NCBI GenBank assembly: GCA_965217265.1 | Contig: CBDCHP010000018.1 | Coordinates: 248,001-312,000 of the forward strand | Origin: JAGRGG01 sp965217265 | Lineage (GTDB): Bacteria; Pseudomonadota; Alphaproteobacteria; Geminicoccales; Geminicoccaceae | Direction of reading: 5' to 3' | DNA length: 64,000 nt | Shown here: piece by piece, positions 42,122-51,312 of the stretch | Position numbering within the stretch: position 1 is the first letter of the stretch | Layout of the letters: the number at the start of each line of letters is the position of its first letter | Program-made: the position numbers and the translations under genes | The notes under the pieces: model-generated | The model's database searches: none | Seen by the model: only the letters and a program-made list of their open reading frames with translations | What the model was told of the DNA's origin: nothing

Positions 42122-43144
42122 ACCCCCCTTGGGACCCCCCATCCGCCCGCGCGCGGCCTCGCGCATGATGGCGGCGTTCAGTTGGGCACCGAAGATGAAG
42201 ATGATGGCCGAGATGTAGAAGTAGAACAGGGTGAAGATGACGCCGCCGAGGCTGCCGTAGAGGATGCTGTAGCGGCCGAAGCTCCTGAGGTAGATCGAGT
42301 AGAGCGAGGTGCTCAGCGCCCAGACCCCGACCGAGACGAGGGCGCCCGGCAGCACGTCCTTCAAGCTCAACTGCGCCTTGGGCAGGACGAGGTAGAGCCC
42401 GAGGGTGAGGATCAAGAGCAGCGTCGTACCGACGAGGTAGCGCACGAGGCTCGACACGTCGAAGGCGAACAGGTCGCGCTGCGACACCCAAGCGACCAGG
42501 TCGCGCACGAGCGGCAGGCCGACCACGAGCGCCATCGCCGAGAGGATCAGCCCGGCCGAGGCGATCGTGATCAGCATCGACTTCAAGCGGTTGCCCCAGA
42601 AGCTCGAATGGTCCTCGACGTTGAAGGCGAGGTTGAGCGCGTGGCGCAGGCTCTCCAGGCCGGACGACGAGAACCACAAGGTCAACAGGATCGAGAAGGT
42701 GATGAGCGTCGTGCTCGGCCCGCCGCGGATCTCGTCGATCACCGGGCTCAACACGCCGGCGACCTCGGGCGGCAGGATGCCGAGCGCGATCGTGATCGAC
42801 TCGGTCGCGGCGGCACCCTGGCCCCAGAAGCTGGCGAACGCGAGCAGGAAGACGATGAAGGGAAACAGGGCAAAGATCGCGGTGAAGGCGATGTAGCCGG
42901 CGAGCACGACGCCTTGATCGCTGATGAAGTGGTCGAAGGCGGGCCAGAACACGCGGCGCAGCCAGCCGATGTCGGGCCTGGGAAACCGGCGCGTGCGCAC
43001 CGGGCTGGTCCGCTCCTCAAGGCCGGCCGTGGCGAACGGCTCGATCGCGGTAAAGAAAGTTCGGCTTCGGCGCCCGCGTCCCCCCGCCGCCAAGCGTGCA
43101 CCGCGCGTCGAACGACCGCCCTGATTGCGCTTCAACGGGCGCAT
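42119..43144 (-). CDS. YihY/BrkB-family membrane protein
   Basis: A 341-residue protein with about six membrane segments. After a basic cytoplasmic N-terminus of about 65 residues, family blocks appear as GYIAFTAIFALFPFIVFLLA, LITFSILLTLWFSSSGLESL and SVGVWALSTSLYSIYLRSFG with YSILYGSLGGVI following. The molecular function of the family (formerly called ribonuclease BN) is not settled; a transport or envelope role is likely. The exact start within the basic N-terminus is uncertain. Its stop codon lies in palindromic copy F. Confidence 0.85.
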   Translation of the reverse strand: MRPLKRNQGGRSTRGARLAAGGRGRRSRTFFTAIEPFATAGLEERTSPVRTRRFPRPDIGWLRRVFWPAFDHFISDQGVVLAGYIAFTAIFALFPFIVFLLAFASFWGQGAAATESITIALGILPPEVAGVLSPVIDEIRGGPSTTLITFSILLTLWFSSSGLESLRHALNLAFNVEDHSSFWGNRLKSMLITIASAGLILSAMALVVGLPLVRDLVAWVSQRDLFAFDVSSLVRYLVGTTLLLILTLGLYLVLPKAQLSLKDVLPGALVSVGVWALSTSLYSIYLRSFGRYSILYGSLGGVIFTLFYFYISAIIFIFGAQLNAAIMREAARGRMGGPKGG

Positions 43145-43344
43145 GCGCGGCTTCGAGGTTTGGTGACGATGAACTTTAGCACGTCAAACGATTCCCAGGC
43201 TTGGACGCTCTCGAACCGTTCATACCACCGTGCCAGGCCCTGTCCAAACGGGGCGATCGGACGGCGGCGTCGGCCCGTCGATGCTGCGTGATGAGAACCA
43301 CGCCCGCGCGCGGCAGACCGGACGGCCCCGATCTTCGCGGCTCG

Positions 43345-46300
43345 TCACGACGCCGGCGCGGCGGCATCCCCGCCCCCGCCCGCCATCGCGCGCTCCAGAT
43401 CGACGGCGACGGCGCGGGCCGGGCGGGTGAAGCGGGCGAGGAGGTCGTAGAGGATCGGGGTCACGAACAGGCTGAGGAGCGTGGCGACGCCGAGCCCGCC
43501 GATGACGACGGTGCCGATCGCGACCCGGCTCTCGGCGCCGGCGCCCGAGCCGACGACGAGCGGCACGGCGCCAAGAATCGTGGAAGCGACTGTCATCAGG
43601 ATCGGGCGCAGCCGCAGCGCCGCACCCTCGACGATCGCCTCGCGCACGGGTCTCCCCTCGTCGCGGAGCTGGTTGGCGAACTCGACAACGAGGATGCCGT
43701 TCTTCGCGGTGAGGCCGACCAACATGATGACGCCGATCTGGCTGTAGATGTTGAGCGAGCCGCCGACGAGGACGAGCGACGCGAAGGCGGCGCTGACCGC
43801 TAAGGGCACGGAGAGCATGATGACCAGCGGGTGGATGAAGCTCTCGAAGATGGCGGCGAGTACCAGGAAGACGACGAGCAGGCTGAGGCCGAAGGTGAGG
43901 TAGAGGCCGCTCGACGCCTGCTGGAATTCGCGCGCGGCGCCGTCGAAGCTGGTGCGCGCCTCGACCGGCAGTTCCTCGCGCGCGATCCGCTCGAAGTAGG
44001 CAATCGCGCCGCCGAGGTCGTCGTCGCCGACGAGCGAGGCCTTGACCTCGATCGCGGGCAGGCGGTCGAAGCGCTCCAAATCGGGCGGGGCCGCCGTCGC
44101 CTCGATAGTGACGAGCGCGCTGAGCGGCACGAGCGTTCCCGCGTCCGAGCGCACGAGGATGTTCTTCAAATCGTCCGGTTCCTGCCGGTCCCCGTCCTGG
44201 GCCTGGACGACCACGTCGTAGGCGCGGCTGCGGTCGATGTAGTCGGTGACCTGACGCGAGGCCAGCATGGTCTGGAGCGTGGCGGCGATGTCCTCGGCCG
44301 ATATGCCCAGATCCTCCGCTTGGGGGCGGTTGATCTTGAGGTTCAAGAGCGGCCGGGTCTTGGCGTAGTCGGTGTCGACGTCGGCGAGGTCGGGGTTCTC
44401 GCGCGCGCGCTCCACGATCCGCTCGCTCCACGCCTCGACGTCGGCGTAGTCGGGACCGCCGACGATGAACTGCACCCCTTGCGAGCCGCCCGAGCTGCCG
44501 AGGCCGGAGCGGTTGATCGGGATGGCGCGCAGGTCGGGAATGGTGCTCAAAGGCCCGCGCAGCGAATCGACGATCGCCATCTGCGAGCGCCCGCGCTCGG
44601 CGTAGTCGCTCAGGCCGACGATCGTGAACGACCGGTTCGGCTGGTTGCGAAAGCCGACGATCGAGAGGATGCGGGTCGCCTCGCCGCTCTTGAGCAGCGG
44701 CTCCAGAACGGCCTCGATCGCGCGCACGCCGCGATCCGTCGCCTCGACGGTGGCCCCTTCCGGCGCCGTGCCGATGACGAAGAAGCCGCCGCGGTCCTCC
44801 TCTGGCACGAGCTCTTGCGGCAGGTTGACGTACAAGGCGGCGGCGAGTGCTGCGACGCCTAAAGCGAGTGCCAGGACGATGATCGGCACGGCGAGCGCCC
44901 GCTCCAAGGCGAAGCGATACCAGCGGGTCAGGCGGCCGATCGTCGCCTCGATCCCGCCGATCAACCATCCGCCGCCGGCGACGGGCTTGAGCGCCTTCGA
45001 GCAGAGCATCGGCGTCAGGCTGAGCGCGACGAAGGTCGAGAGCGCCACGGCCGAGGCGAGGACGAGGCCGAACTCGGTGAACAGCCGGCCGATGTCGCCC
45101 GGGATGAACGAGATCGGCACGAAGACGGCGACGAGGGCGAGGCTGGTGCCGATGACGGCGAACGTCACCTGCCGGGCCCCCAGATAGGCGCCGAGCAGGC
45201 GCCCTTCCCCCGCATCGACCCGGCGCTGCACGTTCTCCAAGACGATGATGGCGTCGTCGACGACGAGGCCGATGGCGAGGAGAAGGGCGAGCAGGGTCAG
45301 GACGTTGATCGAGAAGCCGAGCGCGCTCAGCAGCGCGAACGTGCCGACGATCGCGACCGGGATCGTCACGGCGGGGATCAGCGTCGCCCGCACCGAGCCC
45401 AAGAACGAGAAGATGACGAGGACGACGAGGACGACGGCGATCAAGAGCGCCTTGATCACCTCGTAGATCGAGGCCTCGATGAAGACGGCGTCGTCGGAAG
45501 TGACCTCCAAGCCCACCCCTTCGGGCAGGAGGGGACGGATGGTGTCGAGTTGCGCCCTGACCCCGTTCGAGACGGCGATGGTGTTGGCCTGCGCTTGCCG
45601 CAGCACGCCGAGGCCGATGGCGCTTGCCCCTTGCGCGCGCACGACGGTCGCGTCGTCCTCGACGCCGCGCTCGATCCGGGCGACTTGGCCGAGGCGGATC
45701 GGGTAGTCGCCGACCCGGCCGACGACGACGCCCTCGAACTCTTCGGGCGTGCCGAGCCTGCTGTCGGTGCGGACGGTCAGTTGCCGCGCGGGCGCTTCAA
45801 GACGGCCCGAGGGCAGTTGGACGTTGCTGCGGCGCAAGGCGTCCTCGACGTCCTGCACGGTGATGCCGCGCGCCGCCATGGCGCGGCGGTCGAGCCAGAC
45901 GCGGATGGCAAAGCGGCGCTCGCCGTAGACCTCGACCTGACCGACGCCGGTCACGGTCGAGAGGCGCTCGACGACGGTGCGCTCGGCGAGGTCGGTGAGT
46001 TCGGCCGGCGACAGACGCCCGCTCGTGAGCGACAAGCGCAGGATCGGCTGCGCGTCGGCGTCGGCCTTGAAGATCTCGGGCCGGTCCGCCTCCTCGGGCA
46101 ATTCGCCCAGGATCGCGCCGATCGCCTCGCGCACGTCGTTCGCCGCCGCGTCGACGTCGCGCGCGCCGCTGAACTCGATCACCGTGCGCCCGCGCCCCTC
46201 GCGGCTGGTGGATTCGATCCGCCTCACCCCGTCGACGCCGCTGACCGCGCCCTCGATGACCTCGGTGATCTCGTTGTCGATGACCTCGGGCGCGGCACCG

Positions 46301-46455
46301 GTGTAGGTCGTCGTGATCGAGACCACCGGCTCGTCCACGTCCGGATACTCGCGCACCGGCAGGCGCACGAGTGCTGCGAGGCCGACGACGACGATGAGCA
46401 GGCTGGCGACGGTGGCGAGCACCGGCCGCTTGATGGCGAGATCGGAGAGTATCAT
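43345..46455 (-). CDS. RND efflux transporter permease (HAE1-type)
   Basis: A 1036-residue inner-membrane proton antiporter of standard length. It starts MILSDLAIKRPVLATVASLL. The proton-relay Asp pair is in IGLVVDDAIIVLENVQRR near residue 405, and the two six-segment halves are each preceded by a large periplasmic loop (for example YPDVDEPVVSITTTYTGAAP near 40). Sequence such as GGPDYADVEAWSERIVERAR suggests the subgroup of VmeI/VexF-like pumps rather than AcrB itself. It lies 22 bases after the membrane-fusion gene. No outer-membrane factor gene is adjacent, so it would borrow a TolC. Confidence 0.93.
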   Translation of the reverse strand: MILSDLAIKRPVLATVASLLIVVVGLAALVRLPVREYPDVDEPVVSITTTYTGAAPEVIDNEITEVIEGAVSGVDGVRRIESTSREGRGRTVIEFSGARDVDAAANDVREAIGAILGELPEEADRPEIFKADADAQPILRLSLTSGRLSPAELTDLAERTVVERLSTVTGVGQVEVYGERRFAIRVWLDRRAMAARGITVQDVEDALRRSNVQLPSGRLEAPARQLTVRTDSRLGTPEEFEGVVVGRVGDYPIRLGQVARIERGVEDDATVVRAQGASAIGLGVLRQAQANTIAVSNGVRAQLDTIRPLLPEGVGLEVTSDDAVFIEASIYEVIKALLIAVVLVVLVIFSFLGSVRATLIPAVTIPVAIVGTFALLSALGFSINVLTLLALLLAIGLVVDDAIIVLENVQRRVDAGEGRLLGAYLGARQVTFAVIGTSLALVAVFVPISFIPGDIGRLFTEFGLVLASAVALSTFVALSLTPMLCSKALKPVAGGGWLIGGIEATIGRLTRWYRFALERALAVPIIVLALALGVAALAAALYVNLPQELVPEEDRGGFFVIGTAPEGATVEATDRGVRAIEAVLEPLLKSGEATRILSIVGFRNQPNRSFTIVGLSDYAERGRSQMAIVDSLRGPLSTIPDLRAIPINRSGLGSSGGSQGVQFIVGGPDYADVEAWSERIVERARENPDLADVDTDYAKTRPLLNLKINRPQAEDLGISAEDIAATLQTMLASRQVTDYIDRSRAYDVVVQAQDGDRQEPDDLKNILVRSDAGTLVPLSALVTIEATAAPPDLERFDRLPAIEVKASLVGDDDLGGAIAYFERIAREELPVEARTSFDGAAREFQQASSGLYLTFGLSLLVVFLVLAAIFESFIHPLVIMLSVPLAVSAAFASLVLVGGSLNIYSQIGVIMLVGLTAKNGILVVEFANQLRDEGRPVREAIVEGAALRLRPILMTVASTILGAVPLVVGSGAGAESRVAIGTVVIGGLGVATLLSLFVTPILYDLLARFTRPARAVAVDLERAMAGGGGDAAAPAS

Positions 46456-46477
46456 GGTAGGTCGGATCCTCGCGCTT

Positions 46478-47560
46478 TTAGGATACGGAGGCGTCGTTGT
46501 TCGGGTCCGGCACGAGAACGGGTGCGCCGTCGCGCAGGCGCCCCTGGCCGCGGACGACCACGGAATCGCCGGGCGCGAGGCCGCTTTTAATCTCGGCTTT
46601 CTCGGCCTGCCGCTCGCCGACCACGACTTCGGTCCGAAGCGCCTTGCCGTCCTCGACCTTGAAGACGAAGGTGCTGCCGCCCTCGACGATCAGGGCTTCG
46701 AGGGGGGCGAGCACCGCCCCGTCGCGCCGCTCCAGGACGAGTTCACCCGTCATGAACAGGCCCTGCGGCAGCAGCCGCTCGGGGTTGGGCAAGTCGGCCC
46801 GCAGCGTGAAGGCGCGCGACTGACGATCGACGCGGGTGCCGATCTGGGCGACGCGGCCCTCGAAGGCCCGGCCGGGAAAGGCTTCTGAGCGCGCCACCAC
46901 CTCGGCCCCGGCCTTGGCACGGCCGAAGAGGTTCTCCGGCACCGAGAACTCCAGTTCGACCGGCGTCAGGTCGTCCAGCGTCGTCAAGACGGTGCCGGGC
47001 GTGACGTAGGCGCCCTCGCTGATGTCGCTCAGGCCCAAGACCCCCTCGAAAGGGGCCTTGATCCGCCGGTCGTCGAGGTCGGCCCTCGCCGCCGCGAGCC
47101 GCGCCTCCGCCGCCCGGGTCTGGCTGGCGAGGGTGTCGACCGAGGCCTCGCTCACAGCGCTGCTGGACGACAGGCGCCGCGCCCGGTCCAGTTGGGTTCG
47201 CAGGTTCTCAAGCTCGGCCTCGGCCTCGCGCACCGCCGCGCGCGACTGGACCGCGTCCAGCTCGTAGAGCACCTGCCCCGCTTGCACCTCGGCACCCTCC
47301 TCGACGCCGATGCGCGCGATCCGGCCGGCGACGACCGGGACGAGGTCGACGGAGCGGCTGGCGCGCGTGGAGCCCACGATCTCGATCGTGTCGCGCACCG
47401 TGCCGGTGGTTGCCTCGGCCAGTTCGACCGCGGCCGGGCGCCCGCCGCTCGGGGGACCGCCCCCGCCGTTTGCCTCCTGCGCCGGGGCGAGGGCGAACCA
47501 CGCCGCCGTCGCGGCGCCGGCGAGAATGCCAACGATCCCGAACTGATAAACAACGCGCAT
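46478..47560 (-). CDS. RND efflux membrane-fusion protein
   Basis: A 360-residue periplasmic adaptor with an N-terminal membrane anchor (about residues 8-25). The lipoyl halves are GRIARIGVEEGAEVQAGQVL near 92 and RIKAPFEGVLGLSDISEGAY near 165, flanking a short helical hairpin. LYELDAVQSRAAVREAEAEL begins the hairpin. The beta-barrel segment ends in LVLERRDGAVLAPLEALIVE. It partners the RND permease that follows. The gene is divergent from the HerA cassette across a 300-bp spacer. Confidence 0.92.
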   Translation of the reverse strand: MRVVYQFGIVGILAGAATAAWFALAPAQEANGGGGPPSGGRPAAVELAEATTGTVRDTIEIVGSTRASRSVDLVPVVAGRIARIGVEEGAEVQAGQVLYELDAVQSRAAVREAEAELENLRTQLDRARRLSSSSAVSEASVDTLASQTRAAEARLAAARADLDDRRIKAPFEGVLGLSDISEGAYVTPGTVLTTLDDLTPVELEFSVPENLFGRAKAGAEVVARSEAFPGRAFEGRVAQIGTRVDRQSRAFTLRADLPNPERLLPQGLFMTGELVLERRDGAVLAPLEALIVEGGSTFVFKVEDGKALRTEVVVGERQAEKAEIKSGLAPGDSVVVRGQGRLRDGAPVLVPDPNNDASVS

Positions 47561-47860
47561 GAACCGGCACCGTGTGGGACGAGGGGCGGCCTGCCATCAT
47601 GGCACGCCGCAGGACGATCTGGTGCGTCTGCCGGCAAAGGCCAGCGCCCACGGTGACGTGACGCACGCGACGCCGCATCGGGCCGGGGGCGGTGATCGGG
47701 CGGATCGGCGACGCACCGCCGCTCGGGTACGGTTCAAGAGCTAAGACATCGCGCCTCTGCCGCCCTGCCGTCCGGCGTTCATCGACGGGAACCGTTCCAG
47801 GTTGTTGCACCCGCGACGGGTGTGGTTATACCGTCAGTTTAGATTTCATCGGAGGCGCAT
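47561..47860. promoter_or_regulatory. Divergent spacer between RND pump and HerA cassette, with putative promoter and operator
   Basis: No gene is supported in these 300 bases. Toward HerA, TTGTTG at 47802-47807 and TTATAC at 47826-47831 are 18 bases apart and could be -35/-10 elements. The inverted repeat CACCCG-CGA-CGGGTG (47808-47822) fills the spacer between them and is a good operator candidate. GGAGG at 47851-47855 is the HerA ribosome site. Nothing distinctive is seen on the RND side. Confidence 0.45.
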
Positions 47861-49965
47861 TTGGACGACTTTCTCTCAAGCGAGCAGGAGCGGCATCAAA
47901 GCACGCTCGCCGAAGCGGCGGGATCGGACTTCGCCGAGCGGCTCAAAGGCGAGCGGCAGGTCGGCGACCTGCTCAAGCTCGACTACGGCGAGGCGACGAT
48001 CGTGGTGCACGACCACCCGCGCCAAAAAGTCGGCGGCCTGCCCTTGGGCTGCTTTCTCATCGCCACCCGCATGAACCCTGGCTCGGCGCCGAACCCCGAG
48101 GATGAGGACACTTCGCAGATCCTCCTGCGGGTGCTCGGCCCGTCGTCTCTGCCCAATTACGTCGAGGCCGACCGCGACCGCTTCGAGGCGGCCAAGCGCG
48201 CCGCCGACCGCGAGGAACAGTGGGACGACCAGACCACCACCGATCAGTTCACGCTCAACCTCTTGCGCTTCGCCGGCTTGCGCTGCCGCGTGTTGGGCAC
48301 GTTCTTGCTGCGGCAGAACGAGCGCGGCGAATGGACGCCGCGCTTCGGCGCCGACCTCGCCAACTTCTACTCGGGCCGCGGCATGAAGGTGTACAAGCCG
48401 GACGGCCCGACGCTCGCCCACATCGTCAACTACGTGCGGCCGGAGACCGAGCGAGGGCAAGGAGGCACCGCGCGCATCTCGATCGGGCGGGTGCGCTACG
48501 CCGCGAGCGAGCGCAGCGGCGACGATACGGGCGCGACGCGGGTCGAACTCGACCCGGCCGACCTGCGCCCGACGCACCGCCCTGTTCGGCATGAGCCGCA
48601 CCGGCAAGTCGAACACGACCAAGATCGTCGCCAAGGCGGTGTTCGACCTGCGGGCACACGGTGAGGACGGGCGGGTCGGCCAACTCATCCTCGACCCCAA
48701 CGGCGAGTACGCCAACGACAACGCTCAGGATGCCGGCTCGCTGCGCGGTATCGCCGGCGAGACGCCGGGCGCACGCGAGGGGGATGTCGTTACCTACGGC
48801 CTATATCCCCACCCTAACGATCCGGGGCGGCGCATCATCAAGCTCAACTTTTTTGGCAATGAGCCGCAGAACTGGCGCGACCGCGACAAGGTGGTCGAGG
48901 CAATGACCTCTATGGTGCAGGGCAAGGAAATCCTTGATAATCTGCTGGCCGATCAATCGGCACAATACATTTCATCATTCAGAGCATTGCGGATTGACGT
49001 GCCAGCAGACTGGGACGACAGCACGAGGACGCGCTACATGCGTCTCACCAATGCTTATCGTGCCCTCCTTTCGCAGTATTTGACTCCTCCCTCTATGCTC
49101 AGCCAAGCACAGTTAGGTAATCTTACAAATAAAACACTACGAGACGCTCTTGCAAAGAATGTGAAATATGCCTCTACAGCAACGACATTCGAGCAGACTA
49201 CCGCGCACTGGAACGAGGCGTACAGCGCTTGGCGCAGCCTCGGACAAGCGATAGAGGATACGGGTTCTGGCTATAGAGAATTCAATGCGAGCTACGCCAG
49301 ATCCAAAGGCGGTCGTGATTGGCATGACACGCAACTGCTCTCAATTTTGACATATTTGAATCGGCCCGGCGGAATGCGCCTGATCTCGCGCCTGCTTCAG
49401 TATCACGAGCCGACGAGTACCAGCGACTACGCCGACGACATCGTCGCCGACCTGCGCGCCGGGCGCCTCGTCATCGTCGACCAATCGACCGGCGATCCCG
49501 ACATGAACGGCGGCCGGCGAACGGCTGATGTGGCGGGTGTTCAACCGCCAGCGCGACGACTTCGTTAATCCGACGCTGAACAAGGCGACGGGCGAAATCA
49601 TTCCACCCCCCGACGTGATCGTCTACGTCGAGGAGGCGCACAACCTGCTGCCGGCCAAGAGCGACGACCTGACCACGGTCTGGTCGCGCGTCGCCAAGGA
49701 GGGCTCGAAGTTCCGCATCGGACTCGCCTACGCGACGCAGGAGCCGAGTTCGATCCAGACCAACATCCTGAAGAACACCGACAACTGGTTCGTCGCCCAC
49801 CTCAACAACGCCGACGAACTGCGCGAATTGAAAAAGTACTACGACTTCGAGGATTTCGCGCAGCAGATCCTGGCCGTGCCCGAGCCCGGCTTCCTGCGGA
49901 TGCGAACGCTGTCCAACCCCTACACCGTTCCGGTGCAGGTGGACCGCTTCGCGGTGGGAGACTAG
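47861..49965 (+). pseudogene. HerA-type DNA translocase ATPase (DUF87), two frame breaks
   Basis: Three overlapping pieces encode one protein of about 700 residues. Piece 1 (from TTG 47861) is an N-terminal barrel-like domain with GDLLKLDYGEATIVVHD. Piece 2 holds the Walker A, FGMSRTGKSNTTKIVAKAVF, then LILDPNGEYAND. Piece 3 holds Walker B, VIVYVEEAHNLLP, and AYATQEPSSIQTNILKNTDN with a final Arg-rich block. The frame moves +1 near 48555-48575 (in a CCC run before RRTALFGM) and +1 again near 49505-49515 (before AAGERLMWRVF). Each break is repaired by removing one base. The centre (48.9-49.4 kb) is AT-richer. Sequencing error is a real alternative to gene decay. Confidence 0.82.
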
Positions 49966-49971
49966 AAGCCC

Positions 49972-51312
49972 ATGCCGTTCGAGCGCGAGTACGCTACGGG
50001 TGAGAGTCTGCTGTCGCTCGAACAGAGCGAGGCCTTCCGCGAGTTCAAGGCCCACGTCCGTATCCGGCCGCCGGGGCCACCGGTCAAGCCGACGGAACTG
50101 AACGTCGCCCGCAATGACTGGACGCCGCAGCGTGTCATCGCCGTCGACGGATCGACGGTCAGTACGCCGGTCCGCAACGGCTTTCCGATGGCCGAAGCAA
50201 CGATCTTGAAGGTGGCGATCGTCAGCATCGACCTGTCGCAACTCGACATCGCGCAAAAGGATGATATCCCGAGCCCGCGCACCTTCTACGACATGGAGAA
50301 GACCAGCACGTTGGACTGCGTCCTGCCGGGCGCGAACATCGAGCAGCGCGACGTGGAGGACGATACGCCGCGGCAATTCTTTCGCGAAACGGTCTTCGAA
50401 GCCTTCAACGGCCGGATCGGCGGCCATGAAACGCTCATCGAGACGGTGCGGGCTATTGTTGGAGGGCCGCACACCCCGGCTCGCCCTCTGGCCTGCCCGA
50501 TAGAGGGCTGCGACCAGAAACTCACGCCCGGCACAGGCGCGTACGTTTGCGGTTGCCCGCGACAGGAGAAGCTGTTCGAGACCGACGCCTTTCGCTTCGC
50601 CGAGCGGTTCAGCGAGGTGTCGAGCAACGGCGAGGCGCACGGCGAGGTCCGCCACGTCCTGGAGGTCGTGGCGCTGCTCAACATCCTGCGCTTCTTCGCC
50701 CGCACCACGCAGGGGCTCGCCTACCTGCGCGACAACGTCTTCGTCCTCGACGGCCCGCTGGCGCTGTTCGGCCACCCGGCTTGGCTGACGCCCTACGTTC
50801 GCGACGAACTTTGCCGCATCAACGACCTTTGCCGGGCGCAGGGCTTCGACCTCGCCCTGTTCGGCTTCGAGAAGAGTGGCAACTTCGTCGAGCACTTCGA
50901 CCAGGTCGACACGACGCCCGAACGCGGCCCGCGCAGCCGCTATCCCGCCAAGACGGTGTTCGGGCTGGATGCGGCCTACATCAACCGCAACATCGCGCTG
51001 CGCCCCGAGGACGCCAAGCCGCACGGTCAGGACACGTATTTCGGCCGGAAGCTGTTCTACAAGACGGCGGCGGGCGACCACGCCGTCGTCACCACGGCGA
51101 TGACGACCCAAGCGGGCCGGGACTTCAGGCGCTGCGATCTCGCCTGCTACCCGCGCCTGGGCGACATGCTCAACGTTCTGGACCAACTCGCGACCTACCT
51201 GCACCGCGACGGCTTCATGCCGCTGGTGCGCGCGCATGCGCACGCCGCCATCCCGCTCAGGCGCGGCACCGATCTCATCCGCAGCCTGTTCGGCGACAAA
51301 AGCGTCCGATGA
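49972..51312 (+). CDS. NurA-domain nuclease
   Basis: A 446-residue protein, intact. The NurA metal-site blocks are visible: RVIAVDGSTVSTPV near residue 55, VFVLDGPLALFGHP near 253 and a C-terminal VRAHAHAAIPL near 425. NurA proteins are Mn-dependent 5'-3' exonucleases and ssDNA endonucleases that work with the HerA hexamer. Between the first and second block is a four-Cys segment, CPIEGC...CGC, near residues 173-195, a possible zinc knuckle. It starts seven bases after the HerA stop and its stop overlaps the methyltransferase ATG (ATGA), so the three genes form one unit. Confidence 0.8.
   Translation: MPFEREYATGESLLSLEQSEAFREFKAHVRIRPPGPPVKPTELNVARNDWTPQRVIAVDGSTVSTPVRNGFPMAEATILKVAIVSIDLSQLDIAQKDDIPSPRTFYDMEKTSTLDCVLPGANIEQRDVEDDTPRQFFRETVFEAFNGRIGGHETLIETVRAIVGGPHTPARPLACPIEGCDQKLTPGTGAYVCGCPRQEKLFETDAFRFAERFSEVSSNGEAHGEVRHVLEVVALLNILRFFARTTQGLAYLRDNVFVLDGPLALFGHPAWLTPYVRDELCRINDLCRAQGFDLALFGFEKSGNFVEHFDQVDTTPERGPRSRYPAKTVFGLDAAYINRNIALRPEDAKPHGQDTYFGRKLFYKTAAGDHAVVTTAMTTQAGRDFRRCDLACYPRLGDMLNVLDQLATYLHRDGFMPLVRAHAHAAIPLRRGTDLIRSLFGDKSVR

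Noticed and set aside
47861..49965. Programmed frameshifting in the HerA gene
   Set aside because: The two +1 sites lack a recognisable slippery codon plus stimulator, and I know of no HerA gene made this way. Decay or sequence error is simpler.
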